From NCBI RefSeq assembly GCF_947259025.1, contig NZ_CAMYKO010000006.1, positions 310,001 to 374,000 of the forward strand: a DNA stretch of 64,000 nucleotides. Direction: 5' to 3'. Both the position numbers and the translations under genes were made by a program. The notes under the pieces were generated by a model, which did no database searches, was not told the DNA's origin, and saw only the letters and a program-made list of their open reading frames with translations. The DNA comes from an uncultured Methylophaga sp. Its GTDB lineage: Bacteria > Pseudomonadota > Gammaproteobacteria > Nitrosococcales > Methylophagaceae. Shown one piece after another: positions 26,455 to 36,619 of this stretch. Every line of letters begins with the position of its first letter. Within the stretch, counting starts at the first letter, position 1.

Positions 26455-27621
26455 ATGAAAATAGCGATAGCAGGTACAGGTTATGTGGGACTTTCCAATG
26501 CCGTTTTACTGGCCCAGCACAATGAGGTTGTGGCCTTGGATCTTGTCGCCGAGAAAGTGGCACTGATAAATGCCGGAAAGTCACCGATTGCCGATGCTGA
26601 AATCGAAGATTTTCTTGCCCATAAAACACTGAATCTGACAGCGACACTGGATAAACAGGAGGCGTATCAAAATGCCGATTATGTGGTGATCGCGACGCCG
26701 ACCGACTACGACCCTGAGACCAACTTTTTTAACACCAGCTCGGTGGAAGCGGTGATAGAGGACGTAAGGGCCATTAACCCTTCAGCGGTGATGATCATCA
26801 AGTCCACAGTACCGGTGGGTTATACCGAAAATATTAAACACAGCCTGGGTTGCAACAACATTATTTTTTCGCCTGAGTTTTTGCGTGAAGGCAAAGCCTT
26901 GTATGACAACCTTTATCCATCGCGCATCATCCTGGGCGAAGATTCTCCCAGAGCCAGAACCTTTGCTGACAAACTGGTGCAGGGCGCAGCCAAAGCCGAT
27001 ATTCCGGTGCTGTTTACGCAGGCGACGGAAGCTGAGGCGGTCAAACTGTTTTCCAATACCTACCTGGCGATGCGGGTCGCTTACTTCAACGAACTGGACA
27101 GCTATGCCGAAATCCACGGGATCGACAGCCGGCAGATTATCAACGGGGTCTGTCTGGATCCGCGTATTGGCAATCATTACAACAACCCCTCTTTTGGCTA
27201 TGGCGGCTACTGTCTGCCCAAGGATACCAAGCAGCTTCTGGCTAATTACAGGGACGTGCCCAATAACATTATCAATGCCATCGTTGATGCCAACACCACC
27301 CGTAAAGATCATGTGGCGGCCAGTATTCTGAAGTTAAAACCCCGCGTCGTCGGTATTTACCGCCTGATTATGAAATCCGGCTCCGATAACTTCAGGGCCT
27401 CATCGGTGCAGGGTATCATGAAAAGAATCAAGGCCAAAGGGGTAGAGATCATCATCTACGAGCCAGTGCTGGAAGAGGACAGCTTTTTCAATTCGGAAGT
27501 GATTCGCGATTTTGATGAGTTCAAGGCCAGAAGCAGCGTCATCATCGCCAACCGCATGGTCGACGAGATCCGGGATGTCGCTGACAAAGTCTATACCCGC
27601 GACTTGTTCGGTAGTGACTAA
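26455..27621 (+). CDS. ugd: UDP-glucose 6-dehydrogenase
   Basis: A 388-residue enzyme closely resembling E. coli Ugd in length and motifs. The NAD-binding loop [11 protein letters not shown] opens the protein. [34 protein letters not shown] and the catalytic Cys253 in [14 protein letters not shown] follow. It oxidises UDP-glucose to UDP-glucuronate with two NAD. Together with manC and manB downstream it supplies precursors for the exopolysaccharide. No galU is present in the window, so UDP-glucose must come from elsewhere. Confidence 0.95.
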   Translation: MKIAIAGTGYVGLSNAVLLAQHNEVVALDLVAEKVALINAGKSPIADAEIEDFLAHKTLNLTATLDKQEAYQNADYVVIATPTDYDPETNFFNTSSVEAVIEDVRAINPSAVMIIKSTVPVGYTENIKHSLGCNNIIFSPEFLREGKALYDNLYPSRIILGEDSPRARTFADKLVQGAAKADIPVLFTQATEAEAVKLFSNTYLAMRVAYFNELDSYAEIHGIDSRQIINGVCLDPRIGNHYNNPSFGYGGYCLPKDTKQLLANYRDVPNNIINAIVDANTTRKDHVAASILKLKPRVVGIYRLIMKSGSDNFRASSVQGIMKRIKAKGVEIIIYEPVLEEDSFFNSEVIRDFDEFKARSSVIIANRMVDEIRDVADKVYTRDLFGSD

Positions 27622-27672
27622 CTCTAATCTCAACCCAGAATTTAATGTTGCTGAATTAACGAGGAGAATCCA

Positions 27673-29073
27673 ATGATTCCAGTAGTCATGTCAGGAGGAA
27701 GTGGGACGCGTTTATGGCCACTGTCCCGCAAGCATAAGCCCAAGCAATTTTTGTCTCTGTTTGGCGACAACACCATGTTTCAGCAAACGCTGATGCGTCT
27801 GGACGGTGTCCCTGATCTTGAGCCGCCCACTATTGTCTGCAGCAATGAGCATCGTTTTATGGTGGCGGAACAGTTACAGGAGCTGAAGCTGGCGTCGCCC
27901 ACCATCCTGCTGGAACCGGTGGCCAGAGATACAGCGCCTGCAATGGCTACCGCCGCATTGCAGGCCATGCGTGACGGCGATGATCCGCTATTACTGATTT
28001 TGGCTGCGGATCATGTCATTGCTGATGTGTCTGCCTTTCAGACGGCCATCGCGCAGGCCAGAGAACAGGCTGAAAAAGGATCGCTGGTCACATTCGGCAT
28101 TGTGCCGACCAATGCGAATACCGGTTACGGTTATATCGAAGCGAATGAAAAAGGCATTATCAGTCGCGTTAAAGCTTTTGTTGAAAAGCCTGATCTGCCA
28201 ACGGCCGAGCAATATGTCAGCTCAGGCAATTATTACTGGAACAGCGGCATGTTTATGTTTAAAGCTTCGACTTTGCTGTCAGAGCTTGAGATTTATTCGC
28301 CAGACTTGCTCAGTGCCTGCCGCGAGGCATTGGATAATGCGCAACCAGACCTTGATTTTATTCGTCTGGATGAGCTGGGCTTTGCAAAAAGCGAGGCCAT
28401 TTCCATCGACTACGCCGTGATGGAAAAAACCGATAAAGCAGTGGTGGTACCACTCGATGCCGGCTGGAATGATGTCGGCTCCTGGTCGTCCCTGTGGGAG
28501 TGTGCCGGGCCCAGCCAGGATAATAACGTCATCTATGGTGATGTCATGCTGGATGATGTCTCCAACTCTTATATCCACAGCGAAGACCGGCTGGTGTCAG
28601 TGTTGGGGCTGGAAAATGTGGTCGTAGTGGAAACCACTGATGCGGTGATGGTCGCCAGTAAAGACAAAACTCAGGATGTCAAAAAGATCGTGGCGGAGCT
28701 GAATCAATCCGGCCGCCCCGAAGCTGAGAACCATCGGCTGTGTTACCGGCCCTGGGGCTTTTATGATTCCATTGATAACGGTGACCGTTTCCAGGTCAAA
28801 CGTATCAATGTCAAACCCGGCGCCTCGCTGTCATTGCAAATGCACCACCACCGTGCGGAACACTGGATTGTGGTCAGTGGTACGGCGCAGGTAATCTGCG
28901 ATGACGAGGTCACGCTGTTGACCGAAAATGAATCTACCTATATTCCGCTGGGGAAGAAACATCGTTTGCATAATCCCGGGCAAATCCCGCTGGAGATTAT
29001 TGAAGTGCAGTCAGGAAGCTACCTCGGGGAGGATGACATTATCCGCTTCGATGACAACTATCACCGTGACTAG
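27673..29073 (+). CDS. manC: mannose-1-phosphate guanylyltransferase / mannose-6-phosphate isomerase
   Basis: A bifunctional enzyme of 466 residues. The nucleotidyltransferase domain (1-330) has the signature MSGGSGTRLWPLSRKHKPKQ and FVEKPD. The C-terminal cupin domain has the type II isomerase metal ligands in LQMHHHRAEHWIVVSG. It makes GDP-mannose from mannose-1-phosphate, and may make mannose-6-phosphate from fructose-6-phosphate. GAGGAG precedes the ATG. It sits between ugd and manB, which supplies its substrate. Confidence 0.95.
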   Translation: MIPVVMSGGSGTRLWPLSRKHKPKQFLSLFGDNTMFQQTLMRLDGVPDLEPPTIVCSNEHRFMVAEQLQELKLASPTILLEPVARDTAPAMATAALQAMRDGDDPLLLILAADHVIADVSAFQTAIAQAREQAEKGSLVTFGIVPTNANTGYGYIEANEKGIISRVKAFVEKPDLPTAEQYVSSGNYYWNSGMFMFKASTLLSELEIYSPDLLSACREALDNAQPDLDFIRLDELGFAKSEAISIDYAVMEKTDKAVVVPLDAGWNDVGSWSSLWECAGPSQDNNVIYGDVMLDDVSNSYIHSEDRLVSVLGLENVVVVETTDAVMVASKDKTQDVKKIVAELNQSGRPEAENHRLCYRPWGFYDSIDNGDRFQVKRINVKPGASLSLQMHHHRAEHWIVVSGTAQVICDDEVTLLTENESTYIPLGKKHRLHNPGQIPLEIIEVQSGSYLGEDDIIRFDDNYHRD

Positions 29074-29104
29074 GCAGGCGTAAACCTCAATTTAAGAGGA
29101 TGGT

Positions 29105-30601
29105 ATGAATATCAGTATTGATGAATTGATGAATCAAAGTGGTGTGCTTTTCGGCACCAGTGGTGTCCGGGGGCAGGTGACGGATATGACCGATAAGGTC
29201 TGTGTCGCTTATGTGGCGGCATTTATTCAGTACCTGGAGCAAGAAGGGCAGCTAGCCAGAGGCGATAAGATCGGTATTGCAGGCGATCTGAGAAGCAGTT
29301 CCCCGCGAATCATCAAAGCGGTAGCCGCTGCCTGCACAATGAGGGGGGGGATACCTGTTTATTTTGGCTGTATCCCTTCCCCGGCCATAGCGCTATATGG
29401 CATTGCTCATCAAATGCCCACCATCATGGTGACTGGCAGCCATATTCCCGATGACCGTAATGGCATCAAGTTTAATACTGTGGCAGGGGAGATCCTGAAG
29501 CAGGATGAGCAAGGGATAAGACAACAGCGGGTTGAGCTTGATGATAGCTTATTTGATCAGCATGGATATTTGATGGAGTTGCATGAACTGCCGCCGGTGT
29601 CTGATGCTGCCCATGAACTGTATGTAAACCGCTATCTCGACTTTTTCCCTGAGCTTTGTCTTCAAGGCAGGCATATCGGTCTTTATCAACATTCATCGGT
29701 CTCCAGAGAGGTGTTTGCCACCATTTTGCAAAAGCTGGGGGCAAGGGTGACCATACTGGGGCGCTCCGAGACGTTTGTTTCAGTCGACACCGAAGCCATC
29801 CGGCCTGAAGATACCGCAGCCGCTTTGCAGTGGGCAGAACAATATGATTTTGACTGTATCGTATCGACTGATGGCGATGGTGACAGACCCCTTGTCAGTG
29901 ATGAAAAAGGCCAGTGGCTGCGAGGCGATATTGTCGGCATTTTATGTGCAGCCTACTTGCAAGCCGATATCGTGATGACACCCGTCAGCTGTAACAGCGC
30001 TGTGGAAAAAAGCCATTTATTTTCTAGGGTGGGGCGAACAAAAATCGGCTCACCTTATGTTATTGCAGCGATGCAGCAGGCACACCGGGATGTTCCCCAT
30101 GCCAATATCGTGGGCTATGAGGCCAATGGTGGTTTTCTGCAACTGACCCGTATTCATCGTGATGATAGAGTCCTGTCGCCGCTTCCAACTCGGGATGCGG
30201 TTATCGTGGCCTTGTCAGTGATGTTGTCAGCATTTGAACACCAGTTGCCCGTCTCACAGTTGGTAGAAACCTTACCCTCACGCTACACCTACAGTGACAG
30301 GCTCAAGCAGTTCCCAACGGAACTCAGCCAGTCCAGGCTGGCGCAATTTACCACTGGTGACTGGCACACTGACAGTCTCAACATCCAGCAAGCCTTTCCT
30401 TCTGATTCAAAGCCGGTATTGATTGATAATACTGATGGGGTCAGAGTCACTTTCGACAACGAGGATGTAATCCACCTGAGACCTTCTGGCAATGCGCCTG
30501 AGTTGCGTTGTTACACGGAGTCGAGTTCTTCTGCTTCGGCAAGAGCAATCAATCAGCGTTGTATGGAGCAAATGGCGACATGGAATCGCCAGCCCGGATA
30601 G
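29105..30601 (+). CDS. manB: phosphomannomutase/phosphohexomutase
   Basis: A 498-residue alpha-D-phosphohexomutase. The phosphoserine loop TGSHIPDDRNGIKF puts the active Ser at 112. The metal loop STDGDGDRPLV follows, and the C-terminal phosphate-binding region shows LRPSGNAPELRCYTESS. It interconverts mannose-6- and mannose-1-phosphate and probably feeds manC, 31 bases upstream. The TGSHIP form differs from the TGSHNP of AlgC-type enzymes. Glucose-phosphate activity cannot be excluded. It is the last gene of the polysaccharide block and converges on a small minus-strand gene. Confidence 0.88.
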   Translation: MNISIDELMNQSGVLFGTSGVRGQVTDMTDKVCVAYVAAFIQYLEQEGQLARGDKIGIAGDLRSSSPRIIKAVAAACTMRGGIPVYFGCIPSPAIALYGIAHQMPTIMVTGSHIPDDRNGIKFNTVAGEILKQDEQGIRQQRVELDDSLFDQHGYLMELHELPPVSDAAHELYVNRYLDFFPELCLQGRHIGLYQHSSVSREVFATILQKLGARVTILGRSETFVSVDTEAIRPEDTAAALQWAEQYDFDCIVSTDGDGDRPLVSDEKGQWLRGDIVGILCAAYLQADIVMTPVSCNSAVEKSHLFSRVGRTKIGSPYVIAAMQQAHRDVPHANIVGYEANGGFLQLTRIHRDDRVLSPLPTRDAVIVALSVMLSAFEHQLPVSQLVETLPSRYTYSDRLKQFPTELSQSRLAQFTTGDWHTDSLNIQQAFPSDSKPVLIDNTDGVRVTFDNEDVIHLRPSGNAPELRCYTESSSSASARAINQRCMEQMATWNRQPG

Positions 30602-30659
30602 AGGAATACGCCGGGCGGCGGCGCTTTCCTGAGCAAGAGTTGAAGGCGTAGAAGGGTGA

Positions 30660-31043
30660 TTAGTAAATCACGCCGTAACGAGCTTGTCCCTGCTCACGCG
30701 TGATGAACTCAGCGTTCATTAGCTCCCAGCGCTGCTCACTGTCCATCACCGTGTTGCATCCCAGCGGCTGACGATGTCCTGCCGCCAGGGCAAACATCGA
30801 ACGTCCGGCCTGGCGGACATCCGAGAAATAGCGATCAATTTGCAGGTCAATAATGGCATCCGGATGGGCGTTGATCACAAACACACGCATACCGCCACGC
30901 TGGGTACAGTCACTGCTGGTGTCTTCGTCAGGCAAAATGGCGAACTCAACAAACTCCGCTGCATCGCCACTGTCGGCAGCAAACGTAAGCTGAGCTGCCA
31001 TAGGCATAAATATGGCAATGAACATGATCAGAAAGCGTTTCAT
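30660..31043 (-). CDS. small secreted protein of unknown function
   Basis: A 127-residue protein I do not recognise. A clear signal peptide (MKRFLIMFIAIFMPMAAQLTFA) and a good ribosome site, AAAGGAGA, seven bases before the ATG on this strand support it as real. The mature part is acidic and has two cysteines that could pair (in SSDCTQ and PLGCNT). It is convergent with manB and divergent from the rimP operon, so it is its own transcription unit. Confidence 0.6.
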   Translation of the reverse strand: MKRFLIMFIAIFMPMAAQLTFAADSGDAAEFVEFAILPDEDTSSDCTQRGGMRVFVINAHPDAIIDLQIDRYFSDVRQAGRSMFALAAGHRQPLGCNTVMDSEQRWELMNAEFITREQGQARYGVIY

Positions 31044-31199
31044 TGGTTCTCCTTTAATCGGTGTATAACAGTCCGACTATTTTGCTGAAATCGGGTTCTT
31101 GAATTCAAAAGGAAGGGCTCCCTTTTAGCAGGGTGTGTTATTCCTGTTGCGACTTTGCCGATCGGTGCAAGTGACAAAGGCTTTTGATAGTGGATTTAG

Positions 31200-31228
31200 T
31201 TGCTGTTAGGCGCTGGTTTTGTTACTAT
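31200..31228 (+). promoter_or_regulatory. weak sigma-70-like promoter for the rimP operon
   Basis: TTGCTG (31200-31205) and TACTAT (31223-31228) are separated by exactly 17 bases. Three and four positions match consensus, so support is modest. Transcription would start near 31236, leaving a leader of about 170 bases with the hairpin at 31342. Confidence 0.35.
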
Positions 31229-31341
31229 TCTGTGCTTTCTGGAAAGCAGTCAACGGCGCTTGTGAAATGAACAGCCCGATGATTGCTTGTTGCAGAGCGG
31301 GGCAGGCACTGTCGCCGCATGACAATTTTTTAAATTCCGGG

Positions 31342-31365
31342 CCCCTATATGGGGTTTTTGTTTTT
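31342..31365 (+). terminator. attenuator-like hairpin in the rimP leader
   Basis: CCCC-TATAT-GGGG followed by TTTTTGTTTTT. The stem is only four GC pairs, but the T-rich tail is strong. It lies about 40 bases before the rimP ATG, so it may attenuate the operon or terminate a small leader RNA. Confidence 0.5.
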
Positions 31366-31406
31366 CTGGAGAATTGATTCGCACTGGCAAGTGCGATGAG
31401 GCAAAA

Positions 31407-31853
31407 ATGGCCATTGTTGATCAGGTTGAACAATTAATTGAGGCATCAATCGAAACTCTCGGCTACGAGCTGGTGGGTGTCGAGTATATTCAGGGGGGCC
31501 CCGATGCCATCCTGCGTATCTATATTGACGCTGAACAAGGCATCACTATTGAAGATTGTGAGCGGGTTAGTCACCAGGTCAGCGGCATTCTTGATGTAGA
31601 AGAGCCGGTTCGCAGTGCTTACCTGCTGGAAGTCTCATCGCCAGGCTTTGACAGGCCGTTATTCAAGGCCCGGGATTTTGAGCGCTTTGCTGGCGCCGAA
31701 GCCAAAATCAGCATGAAGCTGCCGGTGAATGGCAGACGCAATTTTAAAGGCGTGCTTCAGGGCTTTGATAACGGTGACATCCTGATTGAGGTTGATGGTG
31801 AAGTCTATGAGCTGCCTTTGTCGAAGTTAGGCAAGGCAAGACTCGAAGCCTGA
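31407..31853 (+). CDS. rimP: ribosome maturation factor RimP
   Basis: A 148-residue protein needed for assembly of the 30S subunit. ATG 31407 matches the usual family start (MAIVDQVEQLIEASIE); an upstream in-frame start at 31374 is unlikely. Family motifs are LGYELVGVEYIQGGPDAILRI, the CERVSHQVSGILDVE segment and LEVSSPGFDRPL. As in most bacteria, it is the first gene of the nusA-infB operon. Confidence 0.95.
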   Translation: MAIVDQVEQLIEASIETLGYELVGVEYIQGGPDAILRIYIDAEQGITIEDCERVSHQVSGILDVEEPVRSAYLLEVSSPGFDRPLFKARDFERFAGAEAKISMKLPVNGRRNFKGVLQGFDNGDILIEVDGEVYELPLSKLGKARLEA

Positions 31854-31928
31854 AAAAGGCGTATTATTGTCGGTTAATAACAGATAACTGGGTTGGGTTA
31901 GCTTGCAGCGTAATCCACTGGGGGCGTG

Positions 31929-33440
31929 ATGAACAACAAAGAAATTTTATTGGTGGTCGATGCCATGTCCAATGAAAAGGGCGTGGATAAAGAGGTCATT
32001 TTTCAGGCGATTGAGGCGGCGCTGGCGATGGCGACACGCAAACGCCATGACATGAACCTGGACGCAAGTATCAAAATTGACCGCGTGACCGGTGATTATG
32101 AAACCTTCCGCCAGTGGCTAATCGTAGAAGACGAAGAAGCCCTCGAGTCGGAGGAAACACAAATCCTCTTGGACGCCGCCAAAGAAAAAGATCCTGAAGC
32201 CGAAGTCGGTGGCTATATTCGCGAACCGATGGAGTCGGTTGAGTTCGGCCGCATCGCCGCACAGACGGCCAAGCAGGTCATCGTGCAGAAAGTGCGCGAA
32301 GCCGAACGTGCGATGGTCGTTGACCAATACCGTGAAAAAGTGGGCCAGATGATTCATGGCACCGTTAAACGTGTCGATCGCGGTAATGTGACACTGGACC
32401 TGGGCGGTAATGCCGAAGCCTTCCTGCCGCGTGAAGAGATGATCCCGCGTGAATCTTTCCGCGCCGGTGACCGGATTCGCGGCTATCTTAAGGAAATCCG
32501 TCCTGAAGGTCGTGGCCCGCAATTGATTGTCAGCCGTGTGGCACCCGCACTGCTGATTGAGCTGTTCACACTGGAAGTACCGGAAATCAGCGATGGCATG
32601 ATCGATATTAAAGGTGCCGCCCGCGACCCGGGTCTGCGCGCCAAGATTGCGGTAGAAGCCAAAGAAGCCCGTATCGACCCAGTGGGTGCCTGTGTGGGCA
32701 TGCGTGGTTCCCGGGTTCAGGCCGTGACCAATGAACTGGCCGGTGAACGTGTTGACATTATTCTCTGGGATGAAGACCCGGCCCGCTTCGCCATCAACGC
32801 CATGGCGCCGGCTGAAGTCTTGTCGATTGTCGTTGATGAAGAAGCCCACAGCATGGACATCGCCGTTGAAGATGGCCAGTTGTCCCAGGCCATTGGCCGC
32901 AGTGGTCAGAACGTGCGTCTGGCCAGTCAGCTAACCGGCTGGGAACTGAATGTGATGTCGGCTTCCGAAGCCGACCAGAAAGCCGAAAGCGAAATCGGCG
33001 AACTGATCCAGTCCTTTATGACTGATCTGGATGTCGATGAAGACGTCGCCCTGATCCTGGCTCAGGAAGGTTTCTCTTCACTGGAAGAAGTGGCCTACGT
33101 GCCGGAACAGGAAATGCTGGATATTGAAGAATTTGATGAAGACATCGTGGCCGAGCTTCGCTCACGGGCCCGCGATGTCCTCTTGACCCGCGCCATTGCC
33201 AGCGAAGAACAACTGGAATCGGCAGAGCCGACCCAGGAACTGCTGGATATGGACGGTATGACCAAAGACCTGGCGTTGAGTCTGTCCAGCAAGGGTGTGA
33301 CCACACTGGATGATCTTGCAGAACTGGCTGTCGATGAACTGGTTGAGATGGGTGATTTGAACGAAGAGCAAGCTGCTGCATTGATCATGAAAGCCAGAGA
33401 GTCGTGGTTTGCTGATGAAAAAACAGATGCAGGGGAGTAA
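31929..33440 (+). CDS. nusA: transcription elongation/termination factor NusA
   Basis: A 503-residue NusA. The N-terminal RNA-polymerase-binding domain ([19 protein letters not shown]) is followed by an S1 domain (about 135-200), KH domains ([14 protein letters not shown] and [12 protein letters not shown]), and the two acidic C-terminal repeats seen in gammaproteobacteria. ATG 31929 is preferred over GTG 31926. NusA controls pausing, termination and antitermination. It lies in the standard slot between rimP and infB. Confidence 0.97.
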   Translation: MNNKEILLVVDAMSNEKGVDKEVIFQAIEAALAMATRKRHDMNLDASIKIDRVTGDYETFRQWLIVEDEEALESEETQILLDAAKEKDPEAEVGGYIREPMESVEFGRIAAQTAKQVIVQKVREAERAMVVDQYREKVGQMIHGTVKRVDRGNVTLDLGGNAEAFLPREEMIPRESFRAGDRIRGYLKEIRPEGRGPQLIVSRVAPALLIELFTLEVPEISDGMIDIKGAARDPGLRAKIAVEAKEARIDPVGACVGMRGSRVQAVTNELAGERVDIILWDEDPARFAINAMAPAEVLSIVVDEEAHSMDIAVEDGQLSQAIGRSGQNVRLASQLTGWELNVMSASEADQKAESEIGELIQSFMTDLDVDEDVALILAQEGFSSLEEVAYVPEQEMLDIEEFDEDIVAELRSRARDVLLTRAIASEEQLESAEPTQELLDMDGMTKDLALSLSSKGVTTLDDLAELAVDELVEMGDLNEEQAAALIMKARESWFADEKTDAGE

Positions 33441-33443
33441 CCA

Positions 33444-36227
33444 ATGAGTGACATGAGGGTTAAAGACCTGGCCGGCACAGTCGGAATCACAGCTGAACGC
33501 TTGGTGGAACAACTGAACGAAGCAGGGATTAACGTCTCAGAGCCTGATGATCTGATCACTGAAGATCAGAAACAAACCTTGCTCAAGTTTCTGCAGCAAC
33601 GCCACGGTAAATCGTCTGATAGCGAGGCATCATCGCCGCGCAAAATCACGCTCAAGCGCAGGTCAGTCAGCGAAATCAAGCTGGGTGGTGCAGCGCGTGG
33701 TGGTAAGAGCGTCAGCGTTGAGGTCAGAAAAAAACGCACTTACGTTAAACGTGGTGAGCAACAAAGCAATCCGGCGGCCGAGGAACTGTTGAAAAACAAG
33801 GCCGCCGAAGAGCACGCTCAGGAAGTGGCGCGTCAGGAAGAACTGCGCTTGCAAGAGGCGAAGCGCAAGCAAGATGCAGAAACACAGCGTAAGCAGCAAC
33901 TGGATGAACAGGAAGCGGCGGCTGTTGCTGCTGCCATAGAGGCAGAAAACCAGGCCAACGAAGAAGCTGAACGCGCTGCGGCAGAAGAGCAGCAGGCGCT
34001 GGCCGAAGAAGCCAAGGCAGAGAAAGCCAAAGCCAAAAAAGCCGAACAGCAGGAAGAAGCGCAAATGTCCGCTTCACAGCTGGCTCATAAGAAAATGGAA
34101 GAGGCTGACGCCAAACGTCGCGCCGCTAACCGTGCTCGTATCGAAGCGGAAAAAGCGCTGGAAGCCAAGCGCAAAGCCCGTGAGGAAGAAGAAGCACTGG
34201 AAAAAGCCCGCGAAGAAGCCAAAGCTGCTGCAGCTGAAGCGCAGGCTAAAGAACAGAAAGCCGCTGCCCGCAAGACCAAAGACGCTGAAGCCAAGCATGA
34301 ACGTGGCAAGGCAGGTCGTCGAGGTCGCCGTAAAGAAGAAGACGAGTTCGAGCGTAAGGAACTGCACGTCAGCGAAGGTAAGTCTGGTCGCCGTAAGAAG
34401 AAAAAAGGTGCCGCAGCCGGTCGTGTTGCGGTCAAGGATCAGGAGCATGGTTTTTCCAAGCCAACAGCCCCGGTTGTCCGCGAAGTCAGTGTGCCGGAAA
34501 CCATCAATGTTTCCGAGCTGGCGCAGCGCATGTCAGTCAAGGCTGGTGAAGTGCTCAAAACGCTGATGGGACTGGGCACCATGGCCACCATCAATCAGGT
34601 GCTGGATCAAGACACCGCCGTGATTGTGGTCGAAGAAATGGGTCACGTTGCCAAGCCGATTCGCGAAGACAAAGTGGAAGAAGCTTTGCAGGTCTCCGAT
34701 GAAGATCTGGGTGAAGCGATTATTCGTGCCCCGGTTGTGACCGTCATGGGTCACGTTGACCATGGTAAAACCTCGCTTCTGGATTACATCCGCCGTACCA
34801 AGGTCACTACCGGTGAAGCCGGCGGTATTACCCAGCATATCGGCGCCTATAAGGTGGAAACCAGCCGCGGTGAAATCGCATTTCTGGATACACCGGGTCA
34901 CGCCGCCTTTACCGAAATGCGTTCGCGTGGTGCCAAGGTCACCGATATCGTGATTCTGGTGGTTGCCGCTGATGACGGTGTGATGCCACAAACCATCGAA
35001 GCAATTCAGCATGCCAAGGCGGCTGACTCTATTGTCATTGTCGCTGTCAACAAGATGGATAAGGAAGATGCCAACCCTGACAGGGTCAAACAGGAACTGG
35101 CTAACCATGAAGTAATCCCGGAAGACTGGGGTGGCGACGTACAGTTTGTGCCAGTATCGGCATTGACCGGTGATGGCGTGGAAGAATTGCTCGAAGCTAT
35201 CTCATTGCAAGCCGAAATCATGGAGCTGAGAGCACCTGAACAAGGCCCGGCTCACGGTACAGTGATTGAAGCCCGACTGGATAAAGGCCGTGGTACGGTC
35301 GTCACCGTGCTGGTTCAACAGGGTACGCTGAACAAAGGCGATATCGTGGTGGTGGGCCAGGAATACGGCCGCGTCCGTGCCATGTTCAACGAAAAAGGTG
35401 AGCAGCTTGATACTGCAGGCCCGTCTACTCCGGTAGAGCTCCTGGGTCTGTCAGGCACGCCGGCTGCCGGTGATGAACTTCAAGCGGCGCCAGATGATAA
35501 AACTGCCCGTGAAATTGCCAACTTCCGTCACACTAGGGCACGTGAGCAGAAAATGGCTCAGCAACAGGCGGCCAAGCTGGATGAAATGTTCAACAAGATG
35601 GAAGAGGGCGATGTGAAAACCCTTAACGTGGTCATCAAGGGTGATGTACACGGTTCCGTCGAAGCGGTCAGTCAGGGTCTCCAGAAGTTGTCGACCGAAC
35701 AAGTCAAGGTCAGCGTGGTGGGTTCCGGTGTCGGTGGTATCAATGAGACTGATGCCCAATTGGCAGCTGCTTCTGATGCGATTCTCATCGGCTTTAACGT
35801 ACGTGCCGATAACGCGGCACGCAGAGTCATTGCCGAGAAAGGCCTCGATGTTCAATATTTCAGCATCATTTATGATCTGATGGATGTCGTCACTAAGGCA
35901 ATGACCGGCATGCTGGAGCCCGTGTTCAAAGACGAAATCATTGGCCTGGCACGTGTGGACGATGTATTCCGCTCGCCCAAGTTCGGTGATATCGCCGGCT
36001 GTCTGGTGGTTGAAGGCACGGTTAAACGTAATAACCCAATCCGCGTGCTGCGTGACAATGTTGTCATCTACGAAGGCGAACTGGAATCGCTGCGTCGCTT
36101 CAAGGATGACGTCAATGAAGTCAATGCCGGTGTCGAATGTGGTATCGGTGTGAAAAACTACAAAGACGTCAAACCGGGTGACCAGATCGAGGTCTTCGAA
36201 CGGGTTGAAGTGAAACCGACGCTGTAA
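33444..36227 (+). CDS. infB: translation initiation factor IF-2
   Basis: A 927-residue initiation GTPase. An IF2_N domain (1-52) leads into a long, highly charged Ala/Glu/Lys/Arg linker (about 100-310), a second IF2_N-like region, and the G domain with [13 protein letters not shown] and NKMD. The C-terminal beta-barrel domains that bind formyl-Met-tRNA follow. Internal starts giving shorter IF-2 forms are known in E. coli; I cannot tell whether they are used here. It begins three bases after nusA and shares one base with rbfA. Confidence 0.97.
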   Translation: MSDMRVKDLAGTVGITAERLVEQLNEAGINVSEPDDLITEDQKQTLLKFLQQRHGKSSDSEASSPRKITLKRRSVSEIKLGGAARGGKSVSVEVRKKRTYVKRGEQQSNPAAEELLKNKAAEEHAQEVARQEELRLQEAKRKQDAETQRKQQLDEQEAAAVAAAIEAENQANEEAERAAAEEQQALAEEAKAEKAKAKKAEQQEEAQMSASQLAHKKMEEADAKRRAANRARIEAEKALEAKRKAREEEEALEKAREEAKAAAAEAQAKEQKAAARKTKDAEAKHERGKAGRRGRRKEEDEFERKELHVSEGKSGRRKKKKGAAAGRVAVKDQEHGFSKPTAPVVREVSVPETINVSELAQRMSVKAGEVLKTLMGLGTMATINQVLDQDTAVIVVEEMGHVAKPIREDKVEEALQVSDEDLGEAIIRAPVVTVMGHVDHGKTSLLDYIRRTKVTTGEAGGITQHIGAYKVETSRGEIAFLDTPGHAAFTEMRSRGAKVTDIVILVVAADDGVMPQTIEAIQHAKAADSIVIVAVNKMDKEDANPDRVKQELANHEVIPEDWGGDVQFVPVSALTGDGVEELLEAISLQAEIMELRAPEQGPAHGTVIEARLDKGRGTVVTVLVQQGTLNKGDIVVVGQEYGRVRAMFNEKGEQLDTAGPSTPVELLGLSGTPAAGDELQAAPDDKTAREIANFRHTRAREQKMAQQQAAKLDEMFNKMEEGDVKTLNVVIKGDVHGSVEAVSQGLQKLSTEQVKVSVVGSGVGGINETDAQLAAASDAILIGFNVRADNAARRVIAEKGLDVQYFSIIYDLMDVVTKAMTGMLEPVFKDEIIGLARVDDVFRSPKFGDIAGCLVVEGTVKRNNPIRVLRDNVVIYEGELESLRRFKDDVNEVNAGVECGIGVKNYKDVKPGDQIEVFERVEVKPTL

Positions 36228-36604
36228 TGGCCAGAGAATTCAGTCGTAAAAACCGCTTTGGCGAAGTCGTCATGCGAGAACTGGCGCAGATGCTTCAGCG
36301 TGAGATATCTGATCCACGCATCGGCATGGTGACGGTCTCGCATGTTGATGTCACCGCTGATCTGAAATACGCCAAAGTGTATGTGACCCGTCTTAACGGT
36401 TTCGAGTCCCAGCAGGATGTGGATGAATGTCTGCAGGGACTCAACAGCGCCGCTGGCTACCTGCGCCGCGGACTGGCAGGTCGGGTTAAACTGCGTAATA
36501 TTCCTGAATTACAGTTTGTCTATGATAAGAGCCTGGAAAACGGTTTCCGCATGGACGAATTGATCGCCAAGGCCAATGCGCCGCGTCAGGACGACGAAAA
36601 CTAA
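36227..36604 (+). CDS. rbfA: 30S ribosome-binding factor RbfA
   Basis: A 125-residue KH-fold protein for late 16S rRNA maturation and cold adaptation. Visible family features are RVMRELAQ-like MRELAQMLQREISDPRIG, VTVSHVDVTADLKYAKVYV, and the ending LRNIPELQFVYDKSLE. The start overlaps the infB stop (TAATG). truB follows after 15 bases. Confidence 0.95.
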   Translation: MAREFSRKNRFGEVVMRELAQMLQREISDPRIGMVTVSHVDVTADLKYAKVYVTRLNGFESQQDVDECLQGLNSAAGYLRRGLAGRVKLRNIPELQFVYDKSLENGFRMDELIAKANAPRQDDEN

Positions 36605-36619
36605 GCAACATTTCCTGTT

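Larger units (their letters stand above)
31044..31406. other. intergenic region upstream of rimP
   Basis: A 363-base gap between the divergent secreted-protein gene and rimP. It contains an AAAAGG/CCTTTT stem at 31107-31126, a weak promoter-like pair at 31200-31228 and the attenuator-like hairpin at 31342-31365. Many gammaproteobacteria carry a tRNA gene ahead of rimP; I looked for a T-loop and acceptor stem and found none. Confidence 0.5.

Noticed and set aside
31044-31406. A tRNA gene upstream of rimP
   Set aside because: Often present in gammaproteobacteria, so I looked for a T-loop with GTTCGA and a matching acceptor stem; neither is there.
32118-32849. Minus-strand frame of 243 codons inside nusA
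   Set aside because: Antisense shadow of a conserved gene with composition typical of such shadows (His/Phe/Thr-rich).
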